Of a stretch of 64,000 bases of DNA, positions 18,015-26,434 are shown in pieces (within the stretch, counting starts at the first letter, position 1; every line of letters begins with the position of its first letter). Source of the stretch: Heritagella_A intestinalis (GTDB taxonomy: Bacteria; Bacillota; Clostridia; Oscillospirales; Acutalibacteraceae); NCBI GenBank assembly GCA_904418995.1, contig CAJFQF010000006.1, positions 121,655-185,654 of the forward strand, written 5' to 3'. The notes beneath the pieces are model-generated. The model searched no databases, was not told the origin of the DNA, and saw nothing but the letters and a program-made list of their open reading frames with translations. Both the position numbers and the translations under genes were made by a program.

Positions 18015-18854
18015 TTATTCCCCCAGGGCTTCCTTGACCTGACGGCCCTTGCGCAGCAGGGCCCGGAGGGCTTCCCCGTCTTCTTGGTCCAGAGCGAACT
18101 GGATAGAGGAGAGGTTTTCGATCAGGGTGGAGAGTTCCCGGGAAAGGGCTTCCCGGTTGTCCAGGAACAGCTCGGTCCACAGGGTCTCGTTAATCCGGGC
18201 CACCCGGGACACATCCCGGTAACTGCCCGCAGAAAAGCCCTTGTGCTGGGGGCACCGGGGGCTGAGCACATAGGCGCAGGCCAGGGCGTGGGGCAGCTGG
18301 GAGGTATAGGCGATCATCTCGTCGTGGTGCTCCGGGGTGGTTTCCACTACCCGGCCAAAGCCCATATCCATAGCCAGCTCCTTCATGGTATCCTTGGCCC
18401 AATCCGGCGCGCCGCAGGGCACCAGCAGATAGCTGGCCCCCCGGAACAGGGTGGCTTCGCTGGCCTCAAAGCCGCTGCGCTCCTTGCCGGCCATGGGGTG
18501 GCCGCCCACAAACACAAAACCCAGCTCCCGGGAGAGCTCCATCAGCTGGGGGCACACGGCGTTTTTAATGCCGCAGGCATCAGAGACAATACAGTCCTCC
18601 CGCAGGGCCGCGCCGTATTTCCGGGCGAATTCTACCGCCGCCTGGGGATACAGGCACAGCCAGAGGACGTCCACCTGGGGCAAATCCTCCACATAGCCGG
18701 GGCCCTCGATGGCCCCGCAGGCCATGGCCAGATCCAGGGCTTCCGGGTCCTGGTCCATAGCCAGCACCCGGTGAGGGGTAAAGGTGCGCAGGGCCTTGGC
18801 GATAGAGCCGCCGATGAGCCCCAGGCCCACAATCAAAATGGTTTTTGGCTGCAT
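18015..18854 (-). CDS. tyrA: Prephenate dehydrogenase
   Basis: A 279-residue NAD(P)-dependent enzyme that oxidatively decarboxylates prephenate to 4-hydroxyphenylpyruvate for tyrosine. The Rossmann motif is at the start (ILIVGLGLIGGSIAKAL). The conserved GGHPMAGKERSGFEAS and HDEMIAYTSQLPHALA follow. The ATG at 18854 is set by AAAGGAG, seven codons inside a longer frame. No ACT or chorismate mutase domain is fused. It is the first gene of the minus-strand aromatic operon, which contains pheA at its other end. Confidence 0.94.
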   Translation of the reverse strand: MQPKTILIVGLGLIGGSIAKALRTFTPHRVLAMDQDPEALDLAMACGAIEGPGYVEDLPQVDVLWLCLYPQAAVEFARKYGAALREDCIVSDACGIKNAVCPQLMELSRELGFVFVGGHPMAGKERSGFEASEATLFRGASYLLVPCGAPDWAKDTMKELAMDMGFGRVVETTPEHHDEMIAYTSQLPHALACAYVLSPRCPQHKGFSAGSYRDVSRVARINETLWTELFLDNREALSRELSTLIENLSSIQFALDQEDGEALRALLRKGRQVKEALGE

Positions 18855-18875
18855 AAGGGACTCCTTTCTAAACAA

Positions 18876-18905
18876 ATTTTAGTTTATCATGAATACAATT
18901 GTAAA
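18876..18905 (-). promoter_or_regulatory. Candidate promoter of the aromatic operon
   Basis: On the minus strand TTTACA (18900-18905) and TAAAAT (18876-18881) are 18 nt apart, only about 20 nt upstream of tyrA. A moderate match, without a long leader for attenuation. Confidence 0.45.
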
Positions 18906-18946
18906 AATCTCACAAAAAGAAAATGGCGCCTTATGCATAAAGCTAA

Positions 18947-18974
18947 TTTACAAAAAAAATAAATCTGATACAAT
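18947..18974 (+). promoter_or_regulatory. Candidate promoter of the metalloprotease-lipoprotein pair
   Basis: TTTACA (18947-18952) and TACAAT (18969-18974) are separated by 16 nt, divergent from the tyrA promoter. Confidence 0.5.
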
Positions 18975-19000
18975 AATATTGTAGGAAAATGGAATTGTCA

Positions 19001-19036
19001 AGTAAGGGGTGAGTCCAGTGGTACAGTAAGGGGTGA
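19001..19036 (+). repeat. 12-bp direct repeat upstream of the metalloprotease gene
   Basis: AGTAAGGGGTGA occurs at 19001-19012 and again at 19025-19036, start to start 24 bp, between the candidate promoter and the start codon. It may be a regulator or RNA-binding site; no family is assigned. Confidence 0.6.
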
Positions 19037-19075
19037 AGATGTTACTTTGAAAACAGAATGGAGGCATGATATTCC

Positions 19076-19735
19076 GTGAAAAAGATTTTCAGGCGTTCCC
19101 TCAGTGTTTTTCTCTTGCTGTGTCTCTGTGGTTCTCTGTTGGCGGCAAATGTCTCCGCCCATGAGATTTACTACACCGGTTCTTTTCCAAACTACACCGG
19201 AATTTCCTTAGTGTGGAACGAACGTAGTGCGGGTAAGGCTTATCTTAAAGCAGACGGACATTTGTTGAACAGTTTTTACAGCGGGTATTATAAGACTGCT
19301 GTCAACGCATGGCCCAATGCCAGCAGCTGCGTGAAAGTTACTTTTACCGATTTTGACCATTCCAATTTGAATTTGGCGACGGGTACCACAAATTTCTGGA
19401 AGTCTATGTTTGGCAATCTAGTAAATAATGTGTATGGATACTGCGAATCCATTTCCACAGATGGTTATACCATCTCCAATGCGACGGTTGCCAAAAATTG
19501 CTCCAGAAAGATCCGGTACGCAACGGCATATTATACCCCGTACACCTCTAATTTTGACGGAAATACCACTTATGTGAAGAAGGTCATGGTGCATGAAATC
19601 GGTCATGCGCTGGGATTAGGGCACCCGGACGGAGAGTATTATCCCACTAACGCCGCCTCGGTTATGACCAGCAGCCGGACCAGTTACTGGACGCCGCAGG
19701 CCCACGATAAGACGGATTTAAACAATAAGTATTGA
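19076..19735 (+). CDS. Secreted matrixin-like zinc metalloprotease
   Basis: A 219-residue secreted protein. Residues 1 to about 29 are a signal peptide (MKKIFRRSLSVFLLL...NVSA). The zinc motif HEIGHALGLGH (173-183) fits the metzincin consensus HExxHxxGxxH, and the Met-turn is ASVMTSS about 20 residues later. The short catalytic domain resembles matrixin/archaemetzincin-like proteases. The GTG start at 19076 follows GGAGG. Its target (extracellular protein, peptide or host matrix) is unknown. A lipoprotein gene follows 16 bp later on the same strand. Confidence 0.85.
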   Translation: MKKIFRRSLSVFLLLCLCGSLLAANVSAHEIYYTGSFPNYTGISLVWNERSAGKAYLKADGHLLNSFYSGYYKTAVNAWPNASSCVKVTFTDFDHSNLNLATGTTNFWKSMFGNLVNNVYGYCESISTDGYTISNATVAKNCSRKIRYATAYYTPYTSNFDGNTTYVKKVMVHEIGHALGLGHPDGEYYPTNAASVMTSSRTSYWTPQAHDKTDLNNKY

Positions 19736-19751
19736 AGAGAGGGTGTTTCAG

Positions 19752-20414
19752 ATGAAAAAATGGTTGGCAATCCTTTTGTCCGCTCTGCTTTGCCTCCTTT
19801 GCTTTTCCGCCTGCGCATCTTCCCAACCGGAACCGGTGTTAACAGAAGAACAGGTGGAGTCCCTGCGGGAAGAATATCCGGTTTATCGGGTCGTAGTAGA
19901 TTCTAATGTTTTTATGGACACTTCGGTTCCTGTAGAAGATTTGGCCAAGGACATGGAGACCGCCATTTATGGAAAGGTGGTTTCCCCCCGGAAGTGGAAA
20001 TCCATCTCTTTGGCCGGAACCGACCACCCGGAGCTGGAGGAAAAGCGGAAAGAGCTCACCGGCAGCGCCGGGACAGCGGAGTACCTGTGCTATGAAGTGG
20101 AAGTGATCCAGGATGCCGGCGGGCAGTATCAGCCCGGGGACAAGGTGGTATTTTCCATCCCCGGAATTGTGGAAAATACCATCCCTGAATTCCAGGAAGG
20201 GGATGAAATGATCTTTCTGGGGGCTTATCACGATGGGGAAGAAAACGCCCTGGAAGATGAAGTAGGCACTACCTTTAAGGGAATCTACTATGTAACAGAA
20301 GACGGCTATGCGCTTTCTACCTGTGGGGAAGACCCCCAGACTCGCGCAAGGGCTTCCGGCATGAAAGCGGAGGACTGCCTGAACCTCCTTTATGGCTTGA
20401 CGCAAGAAGAATAG
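19752..20414 (+). CDS. Putative lipoprotein of unknown function
   Basis: A 220-residue protein beginning with a lipoprotein signal (MKKWLAILLSALLCLLCFSAC, lipid-modified Cys about residue 21). The mature part is acidic, with a small beta-rich region (about 70-190; YLCYEVEVIQDAGGQYQPGDKVVFSI). I do not recognise the family. The ATG at 19752 is favoured by the upstream GAGAGGG; an in-frame GTG lies three codons earlier. It is probably co-transcribed with the metalloprotease and anchored outside the membrane. Confidence 0.7.
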   Translation: MKKWLAILLSALLCLLCFSACASSQPEPVLTEEQVESLREEYPVYRVVVDSNVFMDTSVPVEDLAKDMETAIYGKVVSPRKWKSISLAGTDHPELEEKRKELTGSAGTAEYLCYEVEVIQDAGGQYQPGDKVVFSIPGIVENTIPEFQEGDEMIFLGAYHDGEENALEDEVGTTFKGIYYVTEDGYALSTCGEDPQTRARASGMKAEDCLNLLYGLTQEE

Positions 20415-20433
20415 CGGCAAAGAATACGATCGG

Positions 20434-20459
20434 AGCCCCGGCAAATCGCCGGGGCTTTC
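20434..20459 (+). terminator. Intrinsic terminator after the lipoprotein gene
   Basis: Stem AGCCCCGGC with its complement around a short loop, followed by TTTCC; located between convergent genes. Confidence 0.6.
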
Positions 20460-20462
20460 CTA

Positions 20463-21470
20463 TTACCGCAGCAGTTCTGCGGCTTTCTTCACCCGGGCCG
20501 CCACATGGTCGAACTGGTCGGGGGTCAGGGACTGGGCGCCGTCGGACAGGGCGTGGCTGGGGTCGTTGTGGACTTCAATAATCAGGCCGTCGGCCCCGGC
20601 TGCTACTGCCGCCATGGCCAAAGGCTCCACCAGCCAGGCAATGCCCGAAGCGTGGCTGGGGTCTACCACCACCGGCAGATGGGAGAGCTTCTTCAAAATG
20701 GGCACAGCGGAAATGTCCAGGGTGTTCCGGGTGAAGGTCTCATAGGTGCGGATGCCGCGCTCACAGAGGATGACCTGGTCGTTGCCCCCGGCCATAATGT
20801 ATTCGGCGCTCATGAGGAGCTCCTCAATGGTGTTGGCCAGGCCCCGCTTCAGGAGAATGGGCTTGCGCAGCTTGCCCAGCTCCTTCAGCAGCTCGAAGTT
20901 CTGCATGTTCCGGGCGCCCACCTGGATGATGTCCACATCTTCAAACAGGGGGATGTGCTCGGCGCTCATGATTTCCGTGACAATGGGCAGGCCGGTTTTC
21001 GCCCGGGCTTCCCGGAGGAGCTCCAGACCTTGGGCCTTCATGCCCTGGAAAGCATAGGGGGAGGTGCGGGGCTTAAAAGCGCCGCCCCGGAGGAATTGGG
21101 CTCCAGCCGCCTTGACCCGGGCGGCTACCTCGCAGATTTGGGCTTCGCTCTCCACAGAGCAGGGGCCGGCGATGAGGGCCAGGCCGCCGCCCCCAATCTG
21201 CTGACCGCCGGGCAGGGTGATTACCGTATCGTCGGGATGGAATTTCCGGTTGGCCTTTTTATAGGGCTCCTGCACCCGCTTAACGCTTTCCACAAAGCTC
21301 TGGGCGGCCACATAGTCGATGTCAATGGTGGAGGTGTCGCCGATGAGGCCCAGGACGGTGCTCTGAGTGCCCACCCAGGTGTTGACCTTCACGTCGTGGT
21401 TTTGGGTAATGGATTTTGTAAATTGTTCCAGCTGTTCCTTGCTGCAATCCGGTTTCAGTACGATAATCAT
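20463..21470 (-). CDS. aroF: DAHP synthase (3-deoxy-7-phosphoheptulonate synthase)
   Basis: A 335-residue enzyme that condenses PEP and erythrose 4-phosphate, the entry step of the shikimate pathway. It is of the AroA-beta/KDO8P-like type. An N-terminal ferredoxin-like regulatory domain (about 1-70; MIIVLKPDCSKEQLEQF) precedes the TIM barrel with IAGPCSVESE, LRGGAFKPRTSPYAFQG, ILLKRG and VVDPSHASG. The gene is separate from the tyrA-pheA operon but faces the same way. It has its own promoter and a long leader with an aromatic-rich leader peptide and terminator, so it is likely regulated by aromatic amino acid supply. Confidence 0.95.
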   Translation of the reverse strand: MIIVLKPDCSKEQLEQFTKSITQNHDVKVNTWVGTQSTVLGLIGDTSTIDIDYVAAQSFVESVKRVQEPYKKANRKFHPDDTVITLPGGQQIGGGGLALIAGPCSVESEAQICEVAARVKAAGAQFLRGGAFKPRTSPYAFQGMKAQGLELLREARAKTGLPIVTEIMSAEHIPLFEDVDIIQVGARNMQNFELLKELGKLRKPILLKRGLANTIEELLMSAEYIMAGGNDQVILCERGIRTYETFTRNTLDISAVPILKKLSHLPVVVDPSHASGIAWLVEPLAMAAVAAGADGLIIEVHNDPSHALSDGAQSLTPDQFDHVAARVKKAAELLR

Positions 21471-21521
21471 GAGAATTCCTCCTGTTCAGGTGATGGGGCT
21501 TGTGCGGGCAACAGCACAGCT

Positions 21522-21559
21522 GCAAACAAAAACAGCGGAGCCGCTGCGGCTCCGCTGTT
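21522..21559 (-). terminator. Attenuator terminator upstream of DAHP synthase
   Basis: On the minus strand a perfect 11-12 bp stem (CAGCGGAGCCG and its complement) is followed by TTTTTTGTTT. It lies between the leader peptide stop (21601) and the DAHP synthase start (21470), the position expected for an attenuator. Confidence 0.8.
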
Positions 21560-21600
21560 GATACCCGATATAATGAGAATGGCCCAGCAGAAATAAGTAA

Positions 21601-21729
21601 TTAGTCTGCCAGCCCTTCGGCTTCGGAAACGTCACAGGGAATCGAACCGCACGCGGAAAAATCCCGCGCCATAAAATAGCGGGGATACCAAAAACCGGTA
21701 AATCGTGCGGTAACGAGAATCTGGTTCAT
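21601..21729 (-). CDS. Aromatic-rich leader peptide of DAHP synthase
   Basis: A 42-codon reading frame with a strong AGGAG site 6 nt before its ATG. Residues 10-19 read FTGFWYPRYF, so three Phe, one Trp and two Tyr fall within ten codons, including a direct Phe-Trp-Tyr run (21685-21693). It lies between a consensus promoter and a transcription terminator ahead of DAHP synthase. The arrangement matches ribosome-mediated attenuation: a stall at aromatic codons when charged tRNA is scarce would favour antitermination. The function is inference. The peptide could instead be a conserved small protein, and its C-terminal part (CGSIPCDVSEAEGLAD) is longer than usual leaders. Confidence 0.72.
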   Translation of the reverse strand: MNQILVTARFTGFWYPRYFMARDFSACGSIPCDVSEAEGLAD

Positions 21730-21774
21730 AAAACGCTCCTGGCCGTGCAGGCAAAACCTGCAAATTTCCTTTTT

Positions 21775-21803
21775 ATGATAGCGGATTTACCGGGGGATGT
21801 CAA
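21775..21803 (-). promoter_or_regulatory. Promoter of the leader peptide-DAHP synthase transcript
   Basis: On the minus strand TTGACA (21798-21803) and TATCAT (21775-21780) are exactly 17 nt apart. The transcript would start near 21768, with a small hairpin (GCAGG/CCTGC) before the leader peptide ribosome site. Confidence 0.8.
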
Positions 21804-21903
21804 GGGGATTTCATCACTTTTTCGCTTTTATGTGCTGAATTACTTTGATTCAATTTTACAGTTTTTCCGGTTTGGGGTTCGGGAGTTTCTCATTTTGCCT
21901 TTC

Positions 21904-21932
21904 TTGCAAAGAAAGACGCCTTCCTGTATAAT
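21904..21932 (+). promoter_or_regulatory. Promoter of the DUF1846 gene
   Basis: TTGCAA (21904-21909) and TATAAT (21927-21932) are 17 nt apart, divergent from the DAHP synthase promoter. The leader is about 95 nt and contains a GAAAAC..GTTTTC-type hairpin but no known riboswitch. Confidence 0.75.
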
Positions 21933-22034
21933 GATAAGGTATTTACACAAGTTCGGCAAGGGTCTGAAAACGCGGTTTTCAGACTGTCTTTTTGTGCCTG
22001 AAAACCAGGCTGGGAGAAAGGGACGGGATTTATT

Positions 22035-23501
22035 ATGAAAACCATTGGCTTTGACAACGAAAAATACCTTCGGATGCAGTCGGAGCATATCCGGGAACGC
22101 ATCTCCAAATTTGGCGGGAAGCTGTATCTGGAATTTGGCGGGAAGCTCTTCGACGACTACCACGCTTCCCGGGTGCTGCCGGGCTTCCAGCCGGACAGCA
22201 AGCTGCGGATGCTTCTCCAGCTCAAGGAGCAGGTGGAGGTGGTCATCGCCATTAACGCCGGGGACATCGAAAAGAACAAGCTCCGGGGAGATCTGGGCAT
22301 TACCTATGACGTGGATGTGCTGCGCCTCATTGACGTATTCCGGAACTTTGGCCTGTATGTGGGCAGCGTAGTGCTCACCTGCTTCCAGGGGCAGCCGGTG
22401 GCCGAGGCTTTTCAGAAGCGCCTGGAATCCCTGGGTGTGCGGGTCTACCGCCACTATCCCATTGAGGGTTACCCCTCCAATATTGCGAAAATTGTCAGCG
22501 ACGAGGGCTACGGCCACAACGAATACATCGAGACCAGCCGGGAGCTGGTGGTAGTCACCGCCCCCGGCCCTGGCAGCGGTAAAATGGCCACCTGCCTCTC
22601 CCAGCTCTACCACGAGCACAAGCGGGGCATCCAGGCCGGTTATGCCAAGTTCGAGACCTTCCCCATCTGGAACCTGCCTTTGAACCATCCGGTAAACCTG
22701 GCCTATGAAGCCGCCACTGCGGACCTCAATGATGTGAATATGATCGACCCCTTCCATCTGGAAGCCTACGGGGAGACCACCATCAACTATAACCGGGACG
22801 TGGAGATTTTCCCGGTGCTCACCGCCATGTTTGAGATGCTGGTGGGCGAATGCCCCTACAAGTCCCCCACGGATATGGGCGTCAATATGGCGGGCAACTG
22901 CATCATTGACGATGAAGCCTGCAAAGAGGCTTCCCGTCAGGAAATCGTCCGCCGCTATTACGACGCCCTGTGCGGCCAGCGCAAGGGCGAAGTGGGCGAA
23001 GAGGAAGTTTACAAGCTGGAGCTTCTGATGAAGAAAGCCGGCGTTGCCGTAGAGGACCGGGCCGTCATTGCCCCTGCCCTGAAACGGGCTGCAGAAACCG
23101 GCGCTCCGGCTGCCGCCATGGAATTGCCGGATGGCAGCATCGTCACCGGCCGCACCACGGACCTGCTGGGTTCCAGCTCTGCCTTGCTCCTCAACGCTTT
23201 GAAAAAGCTGGCAGGGATCAGTGATGAGATCCACTTGATTTCCCCGGTGATTATTGAGCCGATTCAGCATTTAAAGGTGGACCATCTGGGCAACCGGAAC
23301 CCCCGGCTCCACACCGACGAGGTGCTCATTGCCCTTTCCATCTGCGCCGCCACCAACCCCACGGCGGAGCTGGCCATGGAGCAGCTCAATTCCCTGCGGG
23401 GCTGCGAAGTCCACTCCTCGGTCATCCTCTCTTCTGTGGATGAGAAGGTCTTCCGCCGCCTGGGCGTCAACCTCACCTGCGAACCCCGCTACGAGAGCTG
23501 A
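22035..23501 (+). CDS. DUF1846 family protein
   Basis: A 488-residue cytoplasmic protein that aligns along its whole length with the DUF1846 family (PF08903) in Firmicutes, recognised from stretches such as GFDNEKYLRMQSEHIRER and APGPGSGKMATCLSQLYHE. The latter resembles a nucleotide-binding loop. Its biochemical role is not established. The start ATG follows GAAAGGGACGGG. It is monocistronic, between its own promoter and a terminator. Confidence 0.88.
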   Translation: MKTIGFDNEKYLRMQSEHIRERISKFGGKLYLEFGGKLFDDYHASRVLPGFQPDSKLRMLLQLKEQVEVVIAINAGDIEKNKLRGDLGITYDVDVLRLIDVFRNFGLYVGSVVLTCFQGQPVAEAFQKRLESLGVRVYRHYPIEGYPSNIAKIVSDEGYGHNEYIETSRELVVVTAPGPGSGKMATCLSQLYHEHKRGIQAGYAKFETFPIWNLPLNHPVNLAYEAATADLNDVNMIDPFHLEAYGETTINYNRDVEIFPVLTAMFEMLVGECPYKSPTDMGVNMAGNCIIDDEACKEASRQEIVRRYYDALCGQRKGEVGEEEVYKLELLMKKAGVAVEDRAVIAPALKRAAETGAPAAAMELPDGSIVTGRTTDLLGSSSALLLNALKKLAGISDEIHLISPVIIEPIQHLKVDHLGNRNPRLHTDEVLIALSICAATNPTAELAMEQLNSLRGCEVHSSVILSSVDEKVFRRLGVNLTCEPRYES

Positions 23502-23528
23502 GCCCCACAAAATAAAATCTGCCGTTTG

Positions 23529-23582
23529 GGCTATACATTTTTCTGTTTCTGAGATAAACAGAGGATGTATGGCCTTTTCTTT
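23529..23582 (+). terminator. Intrinsic terminator after the DUF1846 gene
   Basis: A long imperfect stem (GGC-ATACAT-CTGTTT pairing with AAACAG-ATGTAT-GCC) is followed by TTTTCTTT. Its presence argues against a MATE start at the in-frame ATG inside it (23565). Confidence 0.65.
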
Positions 23583-23615
23583 GGAGAAGTTTCAATCATG
23601 AAAGGAGTTTTTCCC

Positions 23616-24971
23616 TTGCAGACCCCCTCCCTTCGGGAAAACCCCATGGGTTCCCGGAAAATCCTGCCCCTTCTTTTATCCATGTCCGTGCCTCCCATGA
23701 TCTCTATGATGATTCAGGGATTGTACAATATTGTGGACAGTATTTTTGTAGCCCATTTGAGCCAGGAAGCCCTGACAGCGGTGTCTTTGGTGTATCCCCT
23801 GCAAAACCTGACCCTGTCGGTGGCAGTGGGCCTGGGCGTGGGCCTCAACGCCTGCATCGCCCGGAGCCTGGGCGCCGGCCGCCCAGAGGAAGCCGGCCGC
23901 GCCGCTGTCCACGGGCTGCTGTGTACAGGGGTGCACTCCATTTTGTTTGTGCTGGTGGGGCTGTTCCTCTCGGAGCCCTTCCTGCGGCTCTTCACCCAAG
24001 ACGAAACCGTATTGGCCCTGGGAATGGAGTACGCCCTGATTGTAGTGCCCCTGTCCTTTGGCAGCCTGTTCCATATCTGCGTGGAGAAGATGTTCCAGGC
24101 CACCGGGAATATGGTCATTCCCATGTTTCTGCAGGGTATCGGCGCGGTGATCAATCTGATTTTAGACCCCATTTTCATCTTTGGCTGGATGGGGATTCCC
24201 GCTATGGGTGTGGCCGGCGCCGCAGTTGCCACGGTCACGGGACAAATGGCTGCCTGCGCCTGCGCAATTCTCCTGTTTATCAAGACCAACCGGGAAATCC
24301 CCATTACCCTCAAGGGATTCCGCTTGGAGGGGAAGGTTCTGGGGCAGCTCTATTCCATTGCGGTGCCCTCTACTTTGATGATGGCCATGCCCTCCTTCCT
24401 GGTGAGCCTGCTGAACATGGTGCTGGCCCGGTTCAGCGAGGCCGCCGTCAATGTGTTGGGCATCTACTTTAAAATCCAGTCCTTTACCTATATGCCTTCC
24501 AGCGGCTTGATTCAGGGAATGCGCCCCATTATGAGCTTTAATTACGGGGCCGGTCGCCGGGACCGGATGAAGGAGACCTTTGTCCGGAGCCTGCAGCTGG
24601 TGTTCCTCATTATGGCCGTGGGAATGCTGCTGTTCCTGGCCATTCCCGGGCCCATCCTCTCTATGTTTGCCGCTGACCAGGCCTTGCTGGAAATCGGGGT
24701 TCCCGCCCTGCGGATAATCAGCGTTTCCTTTTTGCTTTCCAGTCCGGCGGTGGTCATCTCCGGGGTGTTTGAAGCCCTAGGGAGAGGCGGCCGCTCCCTG
24801 ATAGTGACCATGCTCCGGCAGCTCCTGATTATCCCGCCCCTGGCCTTCCTGCTTTCTCCGGTGATGGGGCTCACAGGGGTATGGATTGCCTTCCCCATTG
24901 CCGAGGCGGCAGCTTCTGTGGCGGCAGTTTTCCTGTATCGGGGCATGATGAAGCGGATGGAGGCGGCTTGA
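23616..24971 (+). CDS. MATE family efflux transporter
   Basis: A membrane protein of about 451 residues with twelve predicted helices in two homologous halves. It exchanges Na+ or H+ for drugs or metabolites. Family features include LRENPMGSRKILPLLLSMSVPPMISMMIQGLYNIVDSIFV at the start (quoted in part) and FEALGRGGRSL in the second half. The preferred start is a TTG at 23616, eight nt after AAAGGAG, giving the usual N-terminus; ATGs at 23565 and 23598 precede or overlap that ribosome site. The substrate is unknown. Confidence 0.88.
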   Translation: MQTPSLRENPMGSRKILPLLLSMSVPPMISMMIQGLYNIVDSIFVAHLSQEALTAVSLVYPLQNLTLSVAVGLGVGLNACIARSLGAGRPEEAGRAAVHGLLCTGVHSILFVLVGLFLSEPFLRLFTQDETVLALGMEYALIVVPLSFGSLFHICVEKMFQATGNMVIPMFLQGIGAVINLILDPIFIFGWMGIPAMGVAGAAVATVTGQMAACACAILLFIKTNREIPITLKGFRLEGKVLGQLYSIAVPSTLMMAMPSFLVSLLNMVLARFSEAAVNVLGIYFKIQSFTYMPSSGLIQGMRPIMSFNYGAGRRDRMKETFVRSLQLVFLIMAVGMLLFLAIPGPILSMFAADQALLEIGVPALRIISVSFLLSSPAVVISGVFEALGRGGRSLIVTMLRQLLIIPPLAFLLSPVMGLTGVWIAFPIAEAAASVAAVFLYRGMMKRMEAA

Positions 24972-25103
24972 TTTCCGTCGGCGCTTTTGCAAATGCGTTT
25001 AAAAATAACATCGTTCTAAATAAAATAACAATTTGCCATAGCCAATTCCGGAAGGGCGGGTTATAATGAAGGCGTCAATTTTCCTGGGAAAGGAAGTGCC
25101 CAT

Positions 25104-26345
25104 ATGGAAGCCATTACGCCAAGAGACCGGGAAATCCTCCGGAATTTAGCCAAGGAACAGCTGGAGGCCGCACATTCTCCGAAAAACGCCGCCATTCTGA
25201 AAAAATGGCAGGCCCAGGCCCAGGGCCGGCGGGAAAGCCCCACAGTCCGCCTGCTGTTCTCCAATTTTACCCACGAAGTCATCACGCCCCGGATGCGGTG
25301 TTCCGGGGAAAGCGCCCGGGAGCTGGAAGCCGCTCTTCTGAGTACCATGACGGGCCGGGTGCTGTTTGATGACGATACCCCCATCTCCCCCACCTTTGAT
25401 ATCCGCTGGGATACTTGGGTGAAGCCCTTTGGCTTGGAGCCGCACCTGACCCGTCCCCAGATGGAAAATCCCCAGGGATACCACATTGACCCGGTAATCG
25501 AGGACCTGGAAGGGGAAATCGACCGGCTTCGCGGCGGGAGTTTCGGCGTGGACCGGGAAAAGACCCGCGCTCGGGCGGCCCTGGCCCAGGATACTTTTGG
25601 GGACATTCTGCCGGTGCGCATGGTGATGGACAGCCTCACCGGGCCGATGACCTCCCCTATGGTTTTCTTAATGGGAATGGAGAACTACTACTGCTCCCTG
25701 TACGACTGCCCGGACCAGGTACACGAGGCCATGGACATGGCCTGCACGGTGTATGAAAATTTCTATGATTTTCTGGAGCGGGAGGGGCTTCTGCTGCCCA
25801 CCAACGGCATCAGTCCCATCTGCCAGGAGAGCTTTGCCTTTACCGACGAGCTTCCCACAGAGAACGTGACGAAAACTACCCAATGCTGGGGTTTCCTGGA
25901 ATCCCAGGAGACCACGGCGGTTTCGCCGGAAACCTTTGGGGAGTTTGTGTTCCCCTATCAGGACCGGCTGGCAAAGCGGTTTGGGCTCCTCTCCTACGGC
26001 TGCTGTGAGCGGGTGGACGCTATCTGGCCGGAGTACCTCACTAAATGGAAGAATTTACGGAAGCTCTCGGTTTCCCCCTTCAATAACGAGGCTCAGGTGG
26101 GGGAATATCTCCGGGGAAGCCGGGTGGTGTTCTACAGTAAGCCCCGGGCGGAATACGTCACCAACCGGGGGCCTTTGGAGGAGGACGCCATCCGGGCGTA
26201 TTTCAAAGGGGTGGCAGAGCACGCCAGCGGCTGTCTGCTGGAAGTTGCCCAGCGGGAAGTGGGCACCATTTACGGGGAGTATCACCGGGGCCGCCGGTAT
26301 GTGCAGCTGGCCCGGGAGACCCTGGAAACGTATTGGAAGCCTTGA
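25104..26345 (+). CDS. Uroporphyrinogen decarboxylase-family protein (methyltransferase-like)
   Basis: A 413-residue TIM-barrel protein of the UroD superfamily. It is longer and more divergent than HemE and resembles the corrinoid/methyltransferase-linked UroD relatives of Clostridia. Segments such as VMDSLTGPMTSPMVFLMGMENYYCSLYD and GLLSYGCCERVDAIWPEY support the fold. The Cys pair in the latter could bind zinc, as in cobalamin-dependent methyltransferases (inference). No corrinoid protein gene is adjacent. The ATG follows AAAGGAAG. It probably acts on a methylated or decarboxylated small substrate that cannot be named. Confidence 0.75.
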   Translation: MEAITPRDREILRNLAKEQLEAAHSPKNAAILKKWQAQAQGRRESPTVRLLFSNFTHEVITPRMRCSGESARELEAALLSTMTGRVLFDDDTPISPTFDIRWDTWVKPFGLEPHLTRPQMENPQGYHIDPVIEDLEGEIDRLRGGSFGVDREKTRARAALAQDTFGDILPVRMVMDSLTGPMTSPMVFLMGMENYYCSLYDCPDQVHEAMDMACTVYENFYDFLEREGLLLPTNGISPICQESFAFTDELPTENVTKTTQCWGFLESQETTAVSPETFGEFVFPYQDRLAKRFGLLSYGCCERVDAIWPEYLTKWKNLRKLSVSPFNNEAQVGEYLRGSRVVFYSKPRAEYVTNRGPLEEDAIRAYFKGVAEHASGCLLEVAQREVGTIYGEYHRGRRYVQLARETLETYWKP

Positions 26346-26367
26346 CCGGGTTCAAACAGGAAACCAT

Positions 26368-26407
26368 AAAAAAGGCAGTCCCATTGACTGATGGGGCTGC
26401 CTTTTTT
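26368..26407. terminator. Bidirectional terminator
   Basis: A stem AAAAAGGCAG..CTGCCTTTTTT flanked by an A-run and a T-run. It can end both the plus-strand UroD-like gene and the convergent NUDIX gene. Confidence 0.75.
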
Positions 26408-26434
26408 CATGTCTGTTTTGGTAAGCGGAGAGGG

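Noticed and set aside
25024..25062. Promoter for the UroD-like gene
   Set aside because: A TATAAT is present but no acceptable -35 box lies at 16-19 nt; not listed as a feature.
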